Shown here: piece after piece, positions 62,700 through 64,000 of the stretch
How the letters are laid out: each line of letters starts with the position of its first letter
Position numbering within the stretch: position 1 is the stretch's first letter
Assembly (NCBI RefSeq): GCF_021018805.1
Contig: NC_086248.1
Location: 23,940,922-24,004,921 of the forward strand
DNA: 64,000 nt
From: Prinia subflava
Lineage: Eukaryota > Chordata > Aves > Passeriformes > Cisticolidae
Reading direction: 5' to 3'
Position numbers and translations under genes: made by a program
The notes under the pieces: generated by a model
Databases searched by the model: none
What the model was told of the DNA's origin: nothing
The model's input: only the letters and a program-made list of their open reading frames with translations

Positions 62700-64000
62700 G
62701 TAGATTTTTGTTTGCATTACTTTTTACACTTCTTATCTATAAAAAAGATAACTTTATTCTGAGCACTGCTGAACTGAAGCTCTTTCCCTTGAATGGTTTC
62801 TTGGCTTGTGCTTGGTTTAATTACCAAGATGTGGAATCATTGTGCAAGAGAAGGTGAGTGTTTGCTCAATAGCCTGCTTTGTCTTTGGCAGATTTTATGT
62901 CATAAGGAAACCCTTGATCATCTCAGTTCTGTCCTCTGTCAGTCATACAATGGCAGATGAGGAGAATTCCTTCTACACCTTCATGGCAGAAAGGGTGGTG
63001 TGCGAGGAGTGTTATCGCATGGAAACTGACCAGGAGCTCTTCACTGGATCCTGGTTTCAGCAAATGCCGGTGCTGTGGCTTCCAGAGAAGTGCCAGTTCC
63101 TTGCATAGCTGCATAGTAATGCATCAAAGTGGAAGTGAGCTTTGATTTTTGAAAACTTGTCCCTGTGATTTCCTGGCAATGGTGAAGCCAGCAGCACAAC
63201 ATTACTGGTTCTCCTTCCTTTAGTCAACCCTTTGTTTGTTTTTCCTTTCCTGCCTCACAACACCTAATGCCCTTTTATTTTATTCCATACTGCTTGAAAG
63301 GCTACCACAATCCTCAGGTTAATATTAATGCTTAGGGCAATTCTGCTTTTGTGTAACAGCTCCTTCCCTGGGACATTGTTTGGGCTGCAGTTCTGGGTAC
63401 TTTTTCATGTAATAAACTTTTCACAGGAGTTCACAGCTCTCTGACCTGAACGTGTTCCAGCATTTCAGTGTCCTATCTGTCGAAAAAGGGACTGGTTAGG
63501 TTCAGGCAAAGGATGGATGTAGTTGAAGAGACATTCACTGGGATATTATCCCCAGGCAGTTTAAATCATTACTTTGTTACATTTACAGCTGCTCAGTATT
63601 GGTTTTGTTATAAATGAGGCCAAGGGTAAAGCAGAATCAGGTCTTCCTGTCATCAATCTCCATGTGTTTCTCTTTAGACAGAGGAAACTTCTCTGGCAAT
63701 TGATGCAGTTGTGAGGCCTTCATAGACAGATTAGTCCCTCTAAAATGTCTAGAACTTGAACAGTATTTCAACAACCAACATCAGATTATCAAAATAACAC
63801 TCACAAACTCATAATGGTGATATCCCCTTTGTGGTCCAAAATTTTTTCAGAGAACTGAACTCTAGGATTCATGGAGCTGCAAGTGAAGTTGAAATTTGTA
63901 ATTACTGTGTTCCTCAAACAGCATTCAAATATGAACCCCACCTGGAGGCTTTCTCTTGCAGTACACAATATTTCTACTAACTTACCTGATTCTTCCTCTG
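62700..64000 (+). other. Probable downstream intron
   Basis: It follows the GT donor of the exon at 62541-62699. A plus-strand frame at 62842-63108 and overlapping ones on both strands are not protein-like and lack splice context. No repeat or RNA gene was recognised. No second exon with convincing splice sites was found before the window ends. Confidence 0.5.

Noticed and set aside
62842..63108. 88-codon plus-strand frame after the exon at 62541
   Set aside because: No acceptor at its start, no domain, and overlapping frames on both strands. It fits intron sequence.
1..64000. CRISPR arrays, operons, bacterial promoters or phage genes
   Set aside because: None is present. The sequence is vertebrate nuclear DNA with avian retroelements.

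Overview
This window is vertebrate nuclear DNA, almost certainly from a passerine bird. The strongest evidence is a SINE near 55.94-56.07 kb. It has a tRNA-Ile-like head joined to a CR1-type 3' tail, the architecture of TguSINE1, a family known from songbirds and their relatives. CR1 LINE pieces and bird-type endogenous retroviral LTRs support this. The DNA is AT-rich, poor in CpG and almost free of long meaningful reading frames. It reads as intergenic desert or very long introns, not as a compact gene region.

Layout. 1-9.56 kb is noncoding, with one short minus-strand CR1 3' end (3565-3750), a GC-richer patch and a poly(T) tract. 9.56-11.14 kb is a 5'-truncated, internally deleted, dead CR1 LINE. 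About 130 bp after it lies a short, strongly coding-like stretch (11275-11427, plus strand) that ends in a stop codon overlapping a poly(A) signal. It is the best candidate for the last coding exon of an unrecognised gene. 11.5-25.1 kb is noncoding, with an antisense CR1 endonuclease fragment (20.4-20.7 kb), an unexplained GC-rich block (22.1-23.2 kb) and an old CR1 3' end (24.7-24.9 kb). 25.19-27.8 kb is an LTR cluster: a minus-strand solo LTR, then a second minus-strand LTR-like sequence split by a plus-strand solo LTR of 1364 bp with a perfect 5-bp target duplication. 27.8-62.5 kb is noncoding apart from a (TTTA)n microsatellite, an old interspersed repeat near 46.7 kb, a perfect 18-bp-arm hairpin at 55.15 kb and the SINE. 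At 62541-62699 there is a clean 159-nt internal exon on the plus strand with a good branch point, polypyrimidine tract, AG acceptor and GT donor.

Only the two plus-strand exon candidates look like host protein-coding sequence, and I recognise the family of neither. If both are real, the second belongs to a different transcript lying downstream of the first, because the first ends in a stop codon. I see no operon, CRISPR array, functional tRNA or rRNA gene, and no convincing novel multi-gene system. The points most worth following are the two exons, the nested LTR insertion and the hairpin.
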